Shown here: positions 48,887-58,728 of the stretch, one piece after another
Layout: every line of letters begins with the position of its first letter
How positions within the stretch are numbered: the stretch's first letter is position 1
Assembly (NCBI RefSeq): GCF_014842265.1
Contig: NZ_JACYVI010000006.1
Coordinates: 186,001-250,000 of the forward strand
From: Pseudomonas sp. CFBP 13711
GTDB taxonomy: Bacteria; Pseudomonadota; Gammaproteobacteria; Pseudomonadales; Pseudomonadaceae
DNA length: 64,000 nt
Reading direction: 5' to 3'
Made by a program: the position numbers and the translations under genes
Notes under the pieces: generated by a model
Told to the model about the DNA's origin: nothing
Database searches by the model: none
Seen by the model: only the letters and a program-made list of their open reading frames with translations

Positions 48887-50512
48887 TTAAACTTTGAAGC
48901 GCGCAACCATCCCGTTCAAATCCACAGCCAGACGCGACAGCTCGTTGCTCGCTGCGCTGGTCTGATTGGCGCCGGTGGCGGACTGAGTCGACAGGTCGCG
49001 GATGTTGACCAGGTTGCGGTCCACTTCCCGTGCGACTTGGGCCTGCTCTTCCGCCGCGCTGGCGATGACCAGGTTGCGTTCGTTGATTTCCACAACGGCG
49101 CTGTTAATGGTGTCCAGCGCAAGGCCGGCGCCTTTGGCGATGTTCAGGGTGGATTCCGCACGCTCGGTGCTGCTGCGCATGGAGTTCACGGCCTGTTCGG
49201 TGCCGCCCTGAATGCTGCCGATCATACGCTCGATTTCGCTGGTCGATTGCTGGGTGCGGTGGGCGAGGGCGCGAACTTCGTCGGCGACCACCGCAAATCC
49301 GCGACCGGCTTCACCCGCGCGGGCAGCTTCGATGGCGGCGTTGAGGGCCAGCAGGTTGGTCTGATCCGCCAGGCCGCGAATCACATCCAGCACCTTGCCG
49401 ATGTCACGGGACTCGTCCGCCAGATTGCCGATCAGCGTGGATGTGCTTTGCACGTCAGTGCTCATGCGTTCGATGGCGGTGACGGTTTCCTGCACCAGAT
49501 CACGGCCATCGCTGGCGGACGTCGTAGCGTTCTTCGACGCTTCCGAGGTGCTCACAGCGTTGCGTGCGACTTCTTCCACGGCGCTGGTCATTTGGTTAAC
49601 CGCAGTGGCGGCCTGTTCGATTTCGTCGTTTTGCTTGGAGAGGCCGCGCGCGCTTTCGTCGGTGACAGCGTTCAGCTCTTCGGCGGCCGAAGCGAGCTGG
49701 GTCGCTGAACCGGAAATACGCTGCAGGGTGTCGCGCAACTTGGACTGCATCTTCAGCATCGCGGCCAGCAAACGGCCTGCTTCGTCGGTTCCGTCCACGT
49801 TGATGGTGCGCGTCAGATCGCCTTCGGCAATGTCTTCAGCGGCGTTCAGTGCCGAAGCGATAGGTCGGGTGATGCTGTTGGTGAGCAACCAGGCGAACAA
49901 CACGGTCAGCACAGTGGCAATGATAAGCAGCGTGACGACCATCGTGAACGCGGTCGAATACTGTTGAGTGGCCGTCGCACTGGCTTCATTGACCTGTTGG
50001 GTATTCATCTCAATCAGCTTGGCGAGCACCACGTTCATCTGGTCTGAGTTGGTCTGCAGATCGGCGCTGAGCAAACGGGTCAGCTCGGTCATATCGTTGG
50101 CCTGACTCAGCGTCTTCATACGGCTTTCAAGCTGGCGGTAGTCGTTGAGCAACTTGACGTACTGGTCGTAGGCCGACTGCTCTTCGGGCGCGGAAATCAT
50201 CTTGGCGTAGATTGTCCGGGCGTCGTCGATCTGCTTGTTGCGCATGGCAAACAATTCAGTGGTTTTCTGCAGCGTGTCGGGGTCGCGGTTGAGCATTAGG
50301 CGATAGGACAGAACACGCAGGCGAATGCTGCCCTCGGTCAATTTATCCAGCGCCTTGATGCTCGGCATGCTTTTGCTGGCCATGGCAACGTTGGCGTTGT
50401 TGATTTTGTTCATTTGCGACAGAGCGAACACGCCCAGAATCAGCATCAGGAGGCCGATGACGGCAAATCCGAGAAAAGCGCGGGGCGCTATATTCAAATT
50501 ACGTAGGGACAT
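48887..50512 (-). CDS. Methyl-accepting chemotaxis protein with four-helix-bundle sensor
   Basis: Chemoreceptor of about 541 residues. A first membrane helix at about 10-32 ([20 protein letters not shown]) is followed by a periplasmic four-helix-bundle domain of about 150 residues, a second helix at about 188-212, a HAMP domain, and a cytoplasmic signalling domain with the conserved hairpin [21 protein letters not shown]. The ATG at 50512 was chosen as the start of the helix. A sigma-28-like promoter lies 64 bases upstream. Next to betaine genes, so a quaternary amine or amino-acid ligand is possible but not shown. Confidence 0.93.
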   Translation of the reverse strand: MSLRNLNIAPRAFLGFAVIGLLMLILGVFALSQMNKINNANVAMASKSMPSIKALDKLTEGSIRLRVLSYRLMLNRDPDTLQKTTELFAMRNKQIDDARTIYAKMISAPEEQSAYDQYVKLLNDYRQLESRMKTLSQANDMTELTRLLSADLQTNSDQMNVVLAKLIEMNTQQVNEASATATQQYSTAFTMVVTLLIIATVLTVLFAWLLTNSITRPIASALNAAEDIAEGDLTRTINVDGTDEAGRLLAAMLKMQSKLRDTLQRISGSATQLASAAEELNAVTDESARGLSKQNDEIEQAATAVNQMTSAVEEVARNAVSTSEASKNATTSASDGRDLVQETVTAIERMSTDVQSTSTLIGNLADESRDIGKVLDVIRGLADQTNLLALNAAIEAARAGEAGRGFAVVADEVRALAHRTQQSTSEIERMIGSIQGGTEQAVNSMRSSTERAESTLNIAKGAGLALDTINSAVVEINERNLVIASAAEEQAQVAREVDRNLVNIRDLSTQSATGANQTSAASNELSRLAVDLNGMVARFKV

Positions 50513-50575
50513 TACGGTTCCAGGGCGGCCGCGATCCATGCGAGGCGAGAGATAGAAGTGTCAGAGATGCATGGG

Positions 50576-50602
50576 TTATCGGTCGGCCCTGTGGGGACTT
50601 GA
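50576..50602 (-). promoter_or_regulatory. Putative FliA (sigma-28) promoter of the chemoreceptor gene
   Basis: Minus strand reads TCAA, 15 bases, then ACCGATAA, against the consensus TAAA-N15-GCCGATAA (one mismatch in each element, exact spacing). Flagellar sigma factor control is usual for chemoreceptors. Confidence 0.55.
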
Positions 50603-50828
50603 TGCCACTGGTCTACGCTGTGCGGTTATGTCGCAGCCGGGTGATCTGACGAACAGCAGGAACAAGACCGTAAAAACGTAGTCAATCAGGGCCGTTATGC
50701 GTTTGCGGAATAGAGTGGTAGAGATGCTTGTTGGTCGGTGTAGCGGCTTGGATGCCCTGATTTCACTGGTAGCTAAAGTGACTTTTCTTTATCGTACGCG
50801 CCCTTTGAAATTTGCCTGAGATATCAAA
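50603..50828. other. Upstream region of the ZapA-type pair
   Basis: Rest of the divergent gap between the chemoreceptor and the ZapB-like gene. It contains AT-rich promoter-like sequence at about 50775-50800 and nothing else recognisable. Confidence 0.4.
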
Positions 50829-51062
50829 ATGTTGGAAGCATCCCTAAGCCAGTTGGAAAAGCTCGTCAGTGACCTGGTACAGCACAATCAGGAGCTGCAG
50901 AACACGAACGCGCGACTCGCCGAAGAGTTGAAGCAAGCCAGGGATGACAACGACAGTCTGCAGTTGAGTCTGATGGAGCAAGAAGAGAAACAGGGTGCGA
51001 CGGCTGCGCGCATTCAGGCGCTGGTTGACCGCGCCACCAGTGCCAGCGCGGTTGACGCATGA
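50829..51062 (+). CDS. Small coiled-coil protein, TIGR02449 type (ZapB-like)
   Basis: Protein of 77 residues that is almost entirely coiled coil: LSQLEKLVSDLVQHNQELQN and ARLAEELKQARDDNDSLQLS carry heptad leucines. It matches the small family usually encoded just before zapA in gammaproteobacteria. Cytoplasmic, probably linked to cell division. It overlaps the next gene by four bases. Confidence 0.82.
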   Translation: MLEASLSQLEKLVSDLVQHNQELQNTNARLAEELKQARDDNDSLQLSLMEQEEKQGATAARIQALVDRATSASAVDA

Positions 51063-51361
51063 TCACGGATCAGGACGGCGCCAAGGTTATTTCCATCCTT
51101 GGCAACGACTACACGATCAAGGCACCTGCCGGCCAAGAGCAGACCCTGATGGATGCCGTGTCGATGCTGAAATCGGCATTGTTCGAAACCAAGCGCAGTT
51201 ACCCGACGCTGATCGGCGATCGTCTGCTGGTGCTGGCGGCGCTGAATCTGTGCTCGAAGCAGATCGAACTCAAGCAGCAACACGCCGAAGCGCTTAGCCG
51301 TTATGAAGACAAGGTCAGCGCTACGGTCGAGGTGATCGAGAAGGTTATTGCTCAGGGGTGA
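51059..51361 (+). CDS. zapA: Cell division protein ZapA
   Basis: FtsZ-ring stabilising protein of 100 residues. The N-terminal globular part has VISILGNDYTIKAPAGQEQTLMDAVSMLK, the usual ZapA core, followed by a C-terminal coiled coil (LCSKQIELKQQHAEALSRYEDKV). Translationally coupled to the coiled-coil gene before it. The usual ssrS (6S RNA) and ygfA neighbours of zapA are absent here, so this may be a second copy or a moved locus. Confidence 0.87.
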   Translation: MITDQDGAKVISILGNDYTIKAPAGQEQTLMDAVSMLKSALFETKRSYPTLIGDRLLVLAALNLCSKQIELKQQHAEALSRYEDKVSATVEVIEKVIAQG

Positions 51362-51427
51362 GGCACCGGTTCAGTCCATCTGCAGGCTGCGGATGGGCTG
51401 CACCTACCAGTGAAGAGTAAGCCGCTT

Positions 51428-52468
51428 TCAGCTCCCCATCACCAACCGAATGTCCGCTGCCAGTTCCCGCACTCGGGCCTCTTCGGTGTCCCACGAGCAC
51501 ATGAAGCGCGCGCCGCCATTGCCGATGAAGGTGTAGAAGCGCCAGCCCCTCGCGGTCAACGCAGCAATGGCCGCTTCCGACAGTTGCAGGAACACGCCGT
51601 TGGCCTGCACCGGAAACATTAATTCAACGCCCGGAATATCTTTCACCAGATCCGCCAGCAACTGTGCGCAGCTGTTGGCGTGGCGTGCGTGCTTGAGCCA
51701 GGCGTCGTTTTCCAGCAAACCCACCCAAGGCGCTGACAAGAAGCGCATCTTCGAGGCCAGTTGACCGGCCTGCTTGCAGCGGTAGTCGAAGTCTTCAGCG
51801 AGCTTGTGGTTGAAGAACAGAATCGCCTCGCCCACTGCCATGCCGTTTTTGGTGCCGCCGAAGCACAGTACGTCAACGCCAGCCTTCCAGGTCAGCTCGG
51901 CAGGCGAGCAACCGAGAAACGCACAGGCATTGGCAAAGCGGGCGCCGTCCATGTGCAGGTTCAGGCCCAGCTCCTTGCAGGTCTCGCTGATGGCTTTGAG
52001 CTCTTCCGGCTGATACACACTGCCCACTTCCGTGGCCTGGGTCAGCGTGACGACGCGGGGTTTTGGATAGTGGATATCGGCGCGTTTGAGCGCGACTTCC
52101 CGGATGGAATCAGGCGTCAGCTTGCCGTTCTCGCTGCGTGCGGTCAGCAGTTTGGAGCCGTTGGAGAAGAATTCCGGTGCGCCGCATTCGTCCGTTTCGA
52201 CGTGGGCGGTTTCCGAGCAGATGACGCTGTGGTAACTCTGGCAGAGCGATGACAGTGCCAGGGAGTTGGCCGCCGTGCCGTTGAAGGCGAAAAACACCTC
52301 GCAGTCTGTTTCGAACAACTGACGGAATTGATCGGCCGCGCGCGCGGTCCACTGGTCGTCGCCATAGGCACGCTGGTGTCCGTGGTTGGCTTGCTCCATG
52401 GCCGCCCACGCTTCCGGGCAGATTCCCGAATAGTTGTCGCTGGCAAACTGCTGGCTTTGGTCTGACAT
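51428..52468 (-). CDS. ltaE: Low-specificity L-threonine aldolase
   Basis: PLP-dependent aldolase of 346 residues that splits threonine or allo-threonine into glycine and acetaldehyde. It has FASDNYSGICPEAWAAM, the fold-type I core FAFNGTAANSLALSSL, LHMDGARFANACAFLG and the PLP-lysine motif FGGTKNGMA. The ATG at 52468 was chosen as the start of homology. In P. aeruginosa a threonine aldolase gene also lies in the betaine region, consistent with glycine metabolism. Confidence 0.93.
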   Translation of the reverse strand: MSDQSQQFASDNYSGICPEAWAAMEQANHGHQRAYGDDQWTARAADQFRQLFETDCEVFFAFNGTAANSLALSSLCQSYHSVICSETAHVETDECGAPEFFSNGSKLLTARSENGKLTPDSIREVALKRADIHYPKPRVVTLTQATEVGSVYQPEELKAISETCKELGLNLHMDGARFANACAFLGCSPAELTWKAGVDVLCFGGTKNGMAVGEAILFFNHKLAEDFDYRCKQAGQLASKMRFLSAPWVGLLENDAWLKHARHANSCAQLLADLVKDIPGVELMFPVQANGVFLQLSEAAIAALTARGWRFYTFIGNGGARFMCSWDTEEARVRELAADIRLVMGS

Positions 52469-52567
52469 GGCCGCTTCCCTGTAATCGAAGGCTGCGACTG
52501 TAACCAAAGTTGATCGGTTTGGTCATGCATTCTTGCGTCAGAAAATTCAGCCAGACAGCGAAGCAAT

Positions 52568-53311
52568 ATGAGCGAACCGAAATCAATGACCACACCCGGG
52601 CGGAATCGCGCGCTGGACCTGCTCAAGTGGCTGGCGATGCTAAGCATGGTGATGGATCACCTGCGCTATGTCGGCTGGCACGCCAATTGGCTGTACGTGC
52701 CGGGGCGTCTGGCGTTCCCGTGGTTTTGCCTGGCGATCGCGGTCAACGTCGTACGCACTGGCCGGCACGATGTGGAGGCTTCGATCAAGTGGAAATACCT
52801 GACGTGGCTGGCGGTGTTTTCCGTGGTCGCGGAGCTGCCATACCGGATTTACATGGCCGGTGAGGTCACCACGCTCAATGTGCTGCCTACGCTGGCTTTG
52901 GGTTTGCTGGTCGCGCAGGGTGGATTGAGTCGCTCATGGCCGGCGAGGGTCTTGGGTATCGCTGCCCTGGCGATGGGTGTTCTGTTTGGGTCGCAATTGA
53001 TGTTCGGCATGTACGGGGTGTTGCTGCCTCTGGCGTTTGTGCTCGTGCTGCGCACTTCCATATGGCTGGCGATTGTGCCGGGGATCGTCTGTTTATTGAG
53101 CAACGAGTGGCCGAAGATTATCGACGGCATGCTATGGGGCGACCCGATTTCCATCGGCGCGCTGGTGGCCTGTTTGCTGGCGCCACTGTTGGGGTTAGCG
53201 ATTCTGCGCGGGCGCCCGGCATTCGGAGTGTGGCCGATGCGGCGGTGGGCGTACCTGATTTATCCAGTGCATTTTTTGCTGCTGTTCGGGGTACGGCAGC
53301 TCATTGAATGA
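52568..53311 (+). CDS. TraX-like integral membrane protein
   Basis: Membrane protein of 247 residues with about eight helices. It begins ALDLLKWLAMLSMVMDHLRYV, the TraX/acyltransferase-3-like start, where the Asp-His pair in the first helix is typical, and ends RRWAYLIYPVHFLLLFGVRQ. The founding TraX acetylates F-pilin, but chromosomal copies like this are uncharacterised. No conjugation genes nearby. Probably monocistronic. Confidence 0.82.
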   Translation: MSEPKSMTTPGRNRALDLLKWLAMLSMVMDHLRYVGWHANWLYVPGRLAFPWFCLAIAVNVVRTGRHDVEASIKWKYLTWLAVFSVVAELPYRIYMAGEVTTLNVLPTLALGLLVAQGGLSRSWPARVLGIAALAMGVLFGSQLMFGMYGVLLPLAFVLVLRTSIWLAIVPGIVCLLSNEWPKIIDGMLWGDPISIGALVACLLAPLLGLAILRGRPAFGVWPMRRWAYLIYPVHFLLLFGVRQLIE

Positions 53312-53375
53312 CGGTGATGTGGCAGACAGGTACTCAGCGTGTGCGCCCTTGGTTTTGCGTTGTGACCTCCGACGC

Positions 53376-53448
53376 CCTCCCGGCTAAAGCCGGTCCTAAC
53401 GATCGCGCGCATATCTTCCGTGGGAACGGCTTCAGCCGGGAAGAGGCC
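53376..53448. repeat. REP units of the CCGGCTTTAGCCGG type, reversed order
   Basis: CTCCCGGCTAAAGCCGGTCC is followed by GGGAACGGCTTCAGCCGGGA. Same family as the pairs at 12.7 and 29.4 kb but with arms in the opposite order, so it may be two solo units. Confidence 0.72.
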
Positions 53449-53581
53449 TGTGTGAGCGCCGTCGATTTCGCGGTTTCGCTGTAGACAAACCGTCGTCCCC
53501 GCCCGTATCTTCCGCCTCAGGCCACCGCAGTGGCCAGCGTCGCTCGGACGGTTCCGGGCGCTTACGTCTTCAGAGGTTTCC

Positions 53582-54796
53582 ATGGCAGACCAAGGTTCGC
53601 CGCGCCGTTTTGCGCGCATCGATCGACTCCCCCCTTACGTGTTCAACATCACCGCCGAGCTGAAAATGGCTGCGCGTCGTCGTGGTGAGGACATCATCGA
53701 CCTGAGCATGGGCAACCCCGATGGGGCAACGCCGCCGCACATTGTCGAGAAACTGGTCACCGTCGCCCAACGTGAAGACACTCACGGCTACTCGACTTCG
53801 CGTGGCATCCCGCGTCTGCGTCGGGCGATTTCCAGCTGGTACAAAAAACGCTACGACGTGGACATCGATCCCGAAGACGAGGCTATCGTCACCATCGGCT
53901 CCAAAGAGGGCCTGGCGCATTTGATGCTCGCTACGCTGGATCAGGGCGACACGGTTCTGGTGCCGAACCCCAGTTACCCGATTCACATCTATGGTGCCGT
54001 TATCGCCGGCGCTCAGGTGCGCTCCGTGCCACTGGTGCCAGGCGTGGACTTTTTCGCTGAACTGGAAAAAGCCATTCGCGGCTCGATCCCCAAGCCGAAG
54101 ATGATGATCCTGGGTTTCCCGTCCAACCCGACCGCCCAATGTGTCGAGCTGGATTTCTTTGAGCGCGTCGTTGCCCTCGCCAAACAGTACGACGTGCTGG
54201 TGGTTCACGACCTGGCCTACGCCGACATCGTCTACGACGGCTGGAAAGCTCCGTCGATCATGCAGGTGCCGGGCGCCAAGGACATCGCCGTCGAATTCTT
54301 CACCCTGTCCAAGAGTTACAACATGGCGGGCTGGCGCATCGGCTTCATGGTCGGCAACCCCGAGCTGGTCAACGCCCTGGCGCGGATCAAGAGCTACCAC
54401 GACTACGGCACGTTCACGCCGCTGCAAGTGGCCGCCATCGCCGCGCTGGAAGGTGATCAGCAATGCGTGCTCGACATCGCCGAGCAGTACCGCCAGCGCC
54501 GTAACGTGCTGGTTAAAGGCCTGCACGAACTGGGCTGGATGGTCGAAAACCCGAAAGCGTCGATGTACGTCTGGGCCAAGATACCCGAGGCTTACGCACA
54601 CTTGGGATCGCTGGAATTCGCCAAGAAACTGCTCGCCGAGGCCAAAGTCTGCGTTTCGCCTGGTGTCGGTTTTGGTGAATATGGCGATGACCACGTTCGC
54701 TTTGCGCTGATCGAGAATCAGGATCGCATCCGTCAGGCCGTGCGGGGTATTCGCAGCATGTTCCGGGCTGACGGATTGGTTACGCAAAAAGCCTGA
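53582..54796 (+). CDS. alaC: Alanine transaminase, AlaC type
   Basis: Fold-type I PLP aminotransferase of 404 residues. It begins [20 protein letters not shown] and has [19 protein letters not shown], the PLP-lysine motif [15 protein letters not shown] and [19 protein letters not shown]. The pattern is that of AlaC/AlaA-like enzymes converting pyruvate and glutamate to alanine and 2-oxoglutarate. The ATG follows an AGAGG site. Substrate not certain from sequence. Confidence 0.9.
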   Translation: MADQGSPRRFARIDRLPPYVFNITAELKMAARRRGEDIIDLSMGNPDGATPPHIVEKLVTVAQREDTHGYSTSRGIPRLRRAISSWYKKRYDVDIDPEDEAIVTIGSKEGLAHLMLATLDQGDTVLVPNPSYPIHIYGAVIAGAQVRSVPLVPGVDFFAELEKAIRGSIPKPKMMILGFPSNPTAQCVELDFFERVVALAKQYDVLVVHDLAYADIVYDGWKAPSIMQVPGAKDIAVEFFTLSKSYNMAGWRIGFMVGNPELVNALARIKSYHDYGTFTPLQVAAIAALEGDQQCVLDIAEQYRQRRNVLVKGLHELGWMVENPKASMYVWAKIPEAYAHLGSLEFAKKLLAEAKVCVSPGVGFGEYGDDHVRFALIENQDRIRQAVRGIRSMFRADGLVTQKA

Positions 54797-54806
54797 ATGT
54801 CGTCAC

Positions 54807-55550
54807 TCATTTGCCGAGGTCATGACCTGACCTCGGCACATCCGGCAGCGGCATACGCTTGAGGATCGGCGATGACGCTGATTCGGGACGAGTGGTGATG
54901 CCATAGACGATCGACAGCTCGTTGGATCCGCTTTCTACATAGTAATCACCGGGCGCGGCACATCGGATTGCTTCGGCTTCCGTGACGGTTGTTGAGTAGC
55001 TGCGCCCTTCAACGGTGCGAATGTTGACCGAGACTTGGCGGTCTTCAGACACTCTGAAAGTCCTGTCCATCACAATGTCTTCTTCAGAGGGGCTTGCGTG
55101 AAAAGTCGAGCCTTTGGGAAGGTACAGCGCAAGATCCGATTCGACAGACTGCGGTGCCGCGATGGGTGGTATTTCCCATAGATAGATGTCGGCGACCAGC
55201 TCAGCGTTCGGATAGGAAATGATCTTGAGAATGACCGAATAGTAACCGCCGTCCTGGTGAACGATGTCTTGGGGGGTGGCATAAAGCCTGGCGTCACTCA
55301 CTGAAACAGTGGACGAAAGAACTACATCCGAATCTTCGACGTAGACGGCAAGCAGCGCCTCAGACTCGCTCAGTTCCCGAATAATCCTCAGTTTGACCGA
55401 GCCTTCTATATCCACCGTATGAAACACGCCTTGAGTCAGAAAGAGCAGCAGCTCCGTAGCGGGTCCCTGCCGACAGACGTTTTTCCCCCTTAGCTTTTTC
55501 CATAACTGCGGAGTTAGCGTATGCGACCTTGCGATTGTGCCCATGATCAT
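54807..55550 (-). CDS. Unknown protein with beta-rich repeats
   Basis: Protein of 247 residues, not recognised. It has no signal peptide or membrane helix. After a basic N-terminus (RSHTLTPQLWKKLRGKNVCR) it is mostly beta-strand-like with acidic turns, including a pair of similar stretches around VYVEDSDVVLSSTVSVSDAR and SVNIRTVEGRSYSTTVTEAE. It sits alone on the minus strand between alaC and glyA. Slightly less GC-rich than its neighbours, so it may be recent. Confidence 0.65.
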   Translation of the reverse strand: MIMGTIARSHTLTPQLWKKLRGKNVCRQGPATELLLFLTQGVFHTVDIEGSVKLRIIRELSESEALLAVYVEDSDVVLSSTVSVSDARLYATPQDIVHQDGGYYSVILKIISYPNAELVADIYLWEIPPIAAPQSVESDLALYLPKGSTFHASPSEEDIVMDRTFRVSEDRQVSVNIRTVEGRSYSTTVTEAEAIRCAAPGDYYVESGSNELSIVYGITTRPESASSPILKRMPLPDVPRSGHDLGK

Positions 55551-55878
55551 TCCCTTGAGTGAGTGGCTGTCAGCCGTTCCGTTGGCTCAAAAGTAAGCCC
55601 GTCATTGCTATTTGAATACTGTCAGTTTTGACAGTCCCCGTGCCCATTGGGCTGAGGTGTTGCGGCGTGCCGAGGATTCGCGGCGGGCTCAGGACCGACA
55701 GTCTGCGGCGCGCAGAGCCGCGCAAATCCCGCTCCCCGTTAACCCATGTCGTAAACGCGCCTTTGTGTGGCGCGCGCAGGCATCTGGGCTGTCAGCGTCA
55801 GCCATACCATCGTGGCCAAAGGGCAGTTCAAGGCCCTGTCGATCATTCAGGCGCCGCGCCGCCGCTGGGAGAACCGCG
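55551..55878. other. glyA upstream region
   Basis: About 330 bases before the sarcosine operon. A CTGTCA / TGACAG inverted repeat with a four-base loop lies at 55619-55634 and may be an operator. The rest reads as open in frame with glyA from 55612, but its composition is not protein-like. It should hold the operon promoter. Confidence 0.5.
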
Positions 55879-57132
55879 ATGTTCAGCAAGCAAGACCAGA
55901 TCCAGGGTTATGACGATGCACTGTTGGCGGCAATCAGTGCCGAGGAGCAGCGTCAGGAAGACCACATCGAGCTGATCGCCTCGGAGAACTACACCAGTAA
56001 GCGCGTGATGCAGGCCCAGGGCAGCGGCCTGACCAACAAATACGCCGAGGGTTATCCCGGCAAGCGTTACTACGGCGGTTGCGAGCACGTCGACAAGGTC
56101 GAGCAACTGGCGATCGATCGCGCCAAGCTGCTGTTTGGTGCCGACTACGCCAACGTCCAGCCGCACTCCGGTTCGTCGGCCAACAGCGCGGTTTACCTGG
56201 CGCTGCTGCAAGCGGGCGACACATTGCTGGGGATGAGCCTGGCCCATGGCGGTCACCTGACCCACGGCGCCAAAGTGTCGTCCTCGGGCAAGCTGTACAA
56301 CGCCGTTCAATACGGCATCGACGTTGCCACCGGCATGATCGATTACGACGAAGTCGAGCGACTGGCCGTCGAGCACAAACCGAAGATGATCGTGGCCGGA
56401 TTCTCGGCCTACTCCAAAACCCTGGATTTCCCGCGCTTTCGTGAGATCGCCGACAAAGTGGGCGCGCTGCTGTTTGTGGACATGGCTCACGTGGCCGGTC
56501 TGGTCGCTGCCGGTTTGTACCCGAACCCGCTGCCGTACGCCGATGTGGTGACCACCACCACGCACAAAACCCTGCGCGGCCCCCGTGGCGGGTTGATCCT
56601 GGCCAAGGCGAACGAAGAGATCGAGAAGAAGCTCAATTCCGCCGTGTTCCCGGGTGCCCAGGGCGGCCCGCTGATGCACGTGATTGCCGGCAAGGCCGTG
56701 TGCTTCAAGGAAGCCATGGAGCCCGGTTTCAAAGCCTATCAACAGCAAGTGATTGATAACGCCCAGGCCATGGCGCAGGTGTTCATTGATCGCGGTTACG
56801 ACGTCGTGTCGGGCGGGACCGACAATCACCTGTTCCTCGTCAGCCTGATTCGTCAGGGCCTGACCGGGAAAGACGCCGACGCGGCGCTGGGTCGAGCGCA
56901 CATCACCGTCAACAAGAACGCCGTCCCGAACGATCCGCAATCGCCGTTCGTGACGTCGGGCCTGCGCATCGGCACCCCTGCGGTGACCACGCGCGGTTTC
57001 AAAGTTACCCAGTGCATCACGCTGGCCGGCTGGATCTGCGACATTCTCGACAATCTCGGCGACGCCGATGTCGAGGCCAATGTCGCCGAGCAGGTCGCCG
57101 CGCTGTGCGCCGATTTCCCGGTTTACCGCTGA
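55879..57132 (+). CDS. glyA: Serine hydroxymethyltransferase
   Basis: PLP enzyme of 417 residues interconverting glycine and serine with methylene-THF. It begins [20 protein letters not shown] and has [19 protein letters not shown], the PLP-lysine motif [16 protein letters not shown] and [18 protein letters not shown]. The ATG at 55879 follows GGGAG. As first gene of the sarcosine oxidase operon, it converts the glycine and methylene-THF made by SoxBDAG into serine. This is the operon copy (glyA1-type). Confidence 0.95.
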   Translation: MFSKQDQIQGYDDALLAAISAEEQRQEDHIELIASENYTSKRVMQAQGSGLTNKYAEGYPGKRYYGGCEHVDKVEQLAIDRAKLLFGADYANVQPHSGSSANSAVYLALLQAGDTLLGMSLAHGGHLTHGAKVSSSGKLYNAVQYGIDVATGMIDYDEVERLAVEHKPKMIVAGFSAYSKTLDFPRFREIADKVGALLFVDMAHVAGLVAAGLYPNPLPYADVVTTTTHKTLRGPRGGLILAKANEEIEKKLNSAVFPGAQGGPLMHVIAGKAVCFKEAMEPGFKAYQQQVIDNAQAMAQVFIDRGYDVVSGGTDNHLFLVSLIRQGLTGKDADAALGRAHITVNKNAVPNDPQSPFVTSGLRIGTPAVTTRGFKVTQCITLAGWICDILDNLGDADVEANVAEQVAALCADFPVYR

Positions 57133-57147
57133 GTCAGGAGTCGCACC

Positions 57148-58398
57148 ATGCAGCATTACTCGGGCTTCGGCCTCTTCAAACACTCCCTCAGCCACCACGA
57201 AAACTGGCAGCGCATGTGGCGCACGCCGACCCCGAAAAAGGTCTACGACGTGGTCATCGTCGGCGGCGGCGGACACGGTCTGGCGACAGCCTATTACCTG
57301 GCGAAAGAGCACGGCATCACCAACGTGGCCGTGGTCGAAAAAGGTTGGCTGGGCGGCGGTAATACCGCACGCAACACCACCATCGTGCGCTCCAACTACC
57401 TGTGGGACGAATCCGCGCACTTGTACGAACACGCGATGAAACTGTGGGAAGGCCTGTCCCAGGACATCAACTACAACGTCATGTTTTCCCAGCGCGGCGT
57501 ATACAACCTGTGCCACACCCTGCAGGACATGCGTGATTCCGAGCGCCGCGTCAGCGCCAACCGCCTCAACGGTGTCGACGGCGAGCTGCTCAACGGCAAG
57601 CAAGTGGCTGAAGAAATTCCGTACCTCGACTGCTCGAAAAACACCCGTTACCCGATCATCGGCGCAACGGTGCAGCGTCGCGGCGGTGTCGCGCGTCATG
57701 ACGCCGTGGCCTGGGGCTACGCCCGTGCCGCTGATGCGTTGGGCGTGGACTTGATTCAGCAGACCGAAGTGACCGGCTTCCGCAAGGAAAACGGCGTGTG
57801 CATCGGCGTCGAAACCAACAAGGGCTTCATTGGCGCCAAACGCGTCGGTGTGGTGACGGCAGGCAACTCCGGCCACATGGCCAAGCTCGCTGGCTTCCGT
57901 CTGCCGGTGGAATCCCATCCGTTGCAGGCGCTGGTGTCGGAGCCGATCAAGCCCATCATCGACAGCGTGATCATGTCCAACGCCGTACACGGTTACATCA
58001 GCCAGTCCGACAAGGGCGACCTGGTGATTGGTGCCGGCATCGACAGCTGGGTCGGTTACGGCCAGCGCGGCTCTTACCCGGTGATCGAACACACCATTCA
58101 GGCCATCGTCGAGATGTTCCCGGTGCTCTCGCGGGTGCGCATGAACCGCCAGTGGGGCGGCATCGTCGACACCACGCCGGACGCCTGCCCGATCATTTCC
58201 AAAACGCCTGTCCCGAACATGTTTTTCAACTGCGGTTGGGGCACCGGTGGCTTCAAGGCCACCCCGGGCTCGGGCAACGTGTTTGCCGCCAGCCTGGCCA
58301 AGGGCGAGATGCACCCGCTGGCCAAACCCTTCTCAATCGACCGGTTCCACAACGGCGCGTTGATCGACGAACACGGCGCTGCAGCCGTAGCCCACTAA
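57148..58398 (+). CDS. soxB: Sarcosine oxidase beta subunit
   Basis: FAD-dependent subunit of 416 residues of the heterotetrameric sarcosine oxidase. The dinucleotide motif [20 protein letters not shown] is near the N-terminus (about 33-52). [17 protein letters not shown] and [16 protein letters not shown] near the C-terminus are typical of the DadA-like fold. It carries the catalytic flavin site for sarcosine oxidation. Fifteen bases after glyA; soxD follows closely. Confidence 0.95.
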   Translation: MQHYSGFGLFKHSLSHHENWQRMWRTPTPKKVYDVVIVGGGGHGLATAYYLAKEHGITNVAVVEKGWLGGGNTARNTTIVRSNYLWDESAHLYEHAMKLWEGLSQDINYNVMFSQRGVYNLCHTLQDMRDSERRVSANRLNGVDGELLNGKQVAEEIPYLDCSKNTRYPIIGATVQRRGGVARHDAVAWGYARAADALGVDLIQQTEVTGFRKENGVCIGVETNKGFIGAKRVGVVTAGNSGHMAKLAGFRLPVESHPLQALVSEPIKPIIDSVIMSNAVHGYISQSDKGDLVIGAGIDSWVGYGQRGSYPVIEHTIQAIVEMFPVLSRVRMNRQWGGIVDTTPDACPIISKTPVPNMFFNCGWGTGGFKATPGSGNVFAASLAKGEMHPLAKPFSIDRFHNGALIDEHGAAAVAH

Positions 58399-58413
58399 CA
58401 GAGGACTTTTCCC

Positions 58414-58728
58414 ATGCTGCATATCTTCTGTCCTCACTGTGGCGAACTGCGCTCCGAAGAGGAATTCCACGTCTCCGGTCAGGCTCACATCCCGCGTCCG
58501 CTGGACCCGGCCGCCTGCACAGACGAGGAGTGGGGCGACTACATGTTCTTCCGCGACAACCCGCGCGGTCTGCACCACGAACTGTGGATTCACGCAGCGG
58601 GCTGCCGTCAGTACTTCAACACCACGCGTGACACCGTGACCTACGAAATTCTCGAAACCTATCCGATCGGCACGCAGCCGCAGTTCGTCAATCCGGCGCC
58701 CGCAATCAGAAAGGGGGATCAGGTATGA
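58414..58728 (+). CDS. soxD: Sarcosine oxidase delta subunit
   Basis: Small zinc-binding subunit of 104 residues. The zinc ligands are Cys6 and Cys9 (CPHCGE) with His60 and Cys64 (WIHAAGC). Stabilises the heterotetramer. The stop overlaps the soxA start by four bases. Confidence 0.95.
   Translation: MLHIFCPHCGELRSEEEFHVSGQAHIPRPLDPAACTDEEWGDYMFFRDNPRGLHHELWIHAAGCRQYFNTTRDTVTYEILETYPIGTQPQFVNPAPAIRKGDQV

Noticed and set aside
51362..51427. 6S RNA after zapA
   Set aside because: The gap is only 66 bases and shows no long rod-like pairing.
55843..58314. Long open frame (823 codons) on the minus strand opposite glyA-soxB
   Set aside because: Antisense shadow of strongly supported genes.
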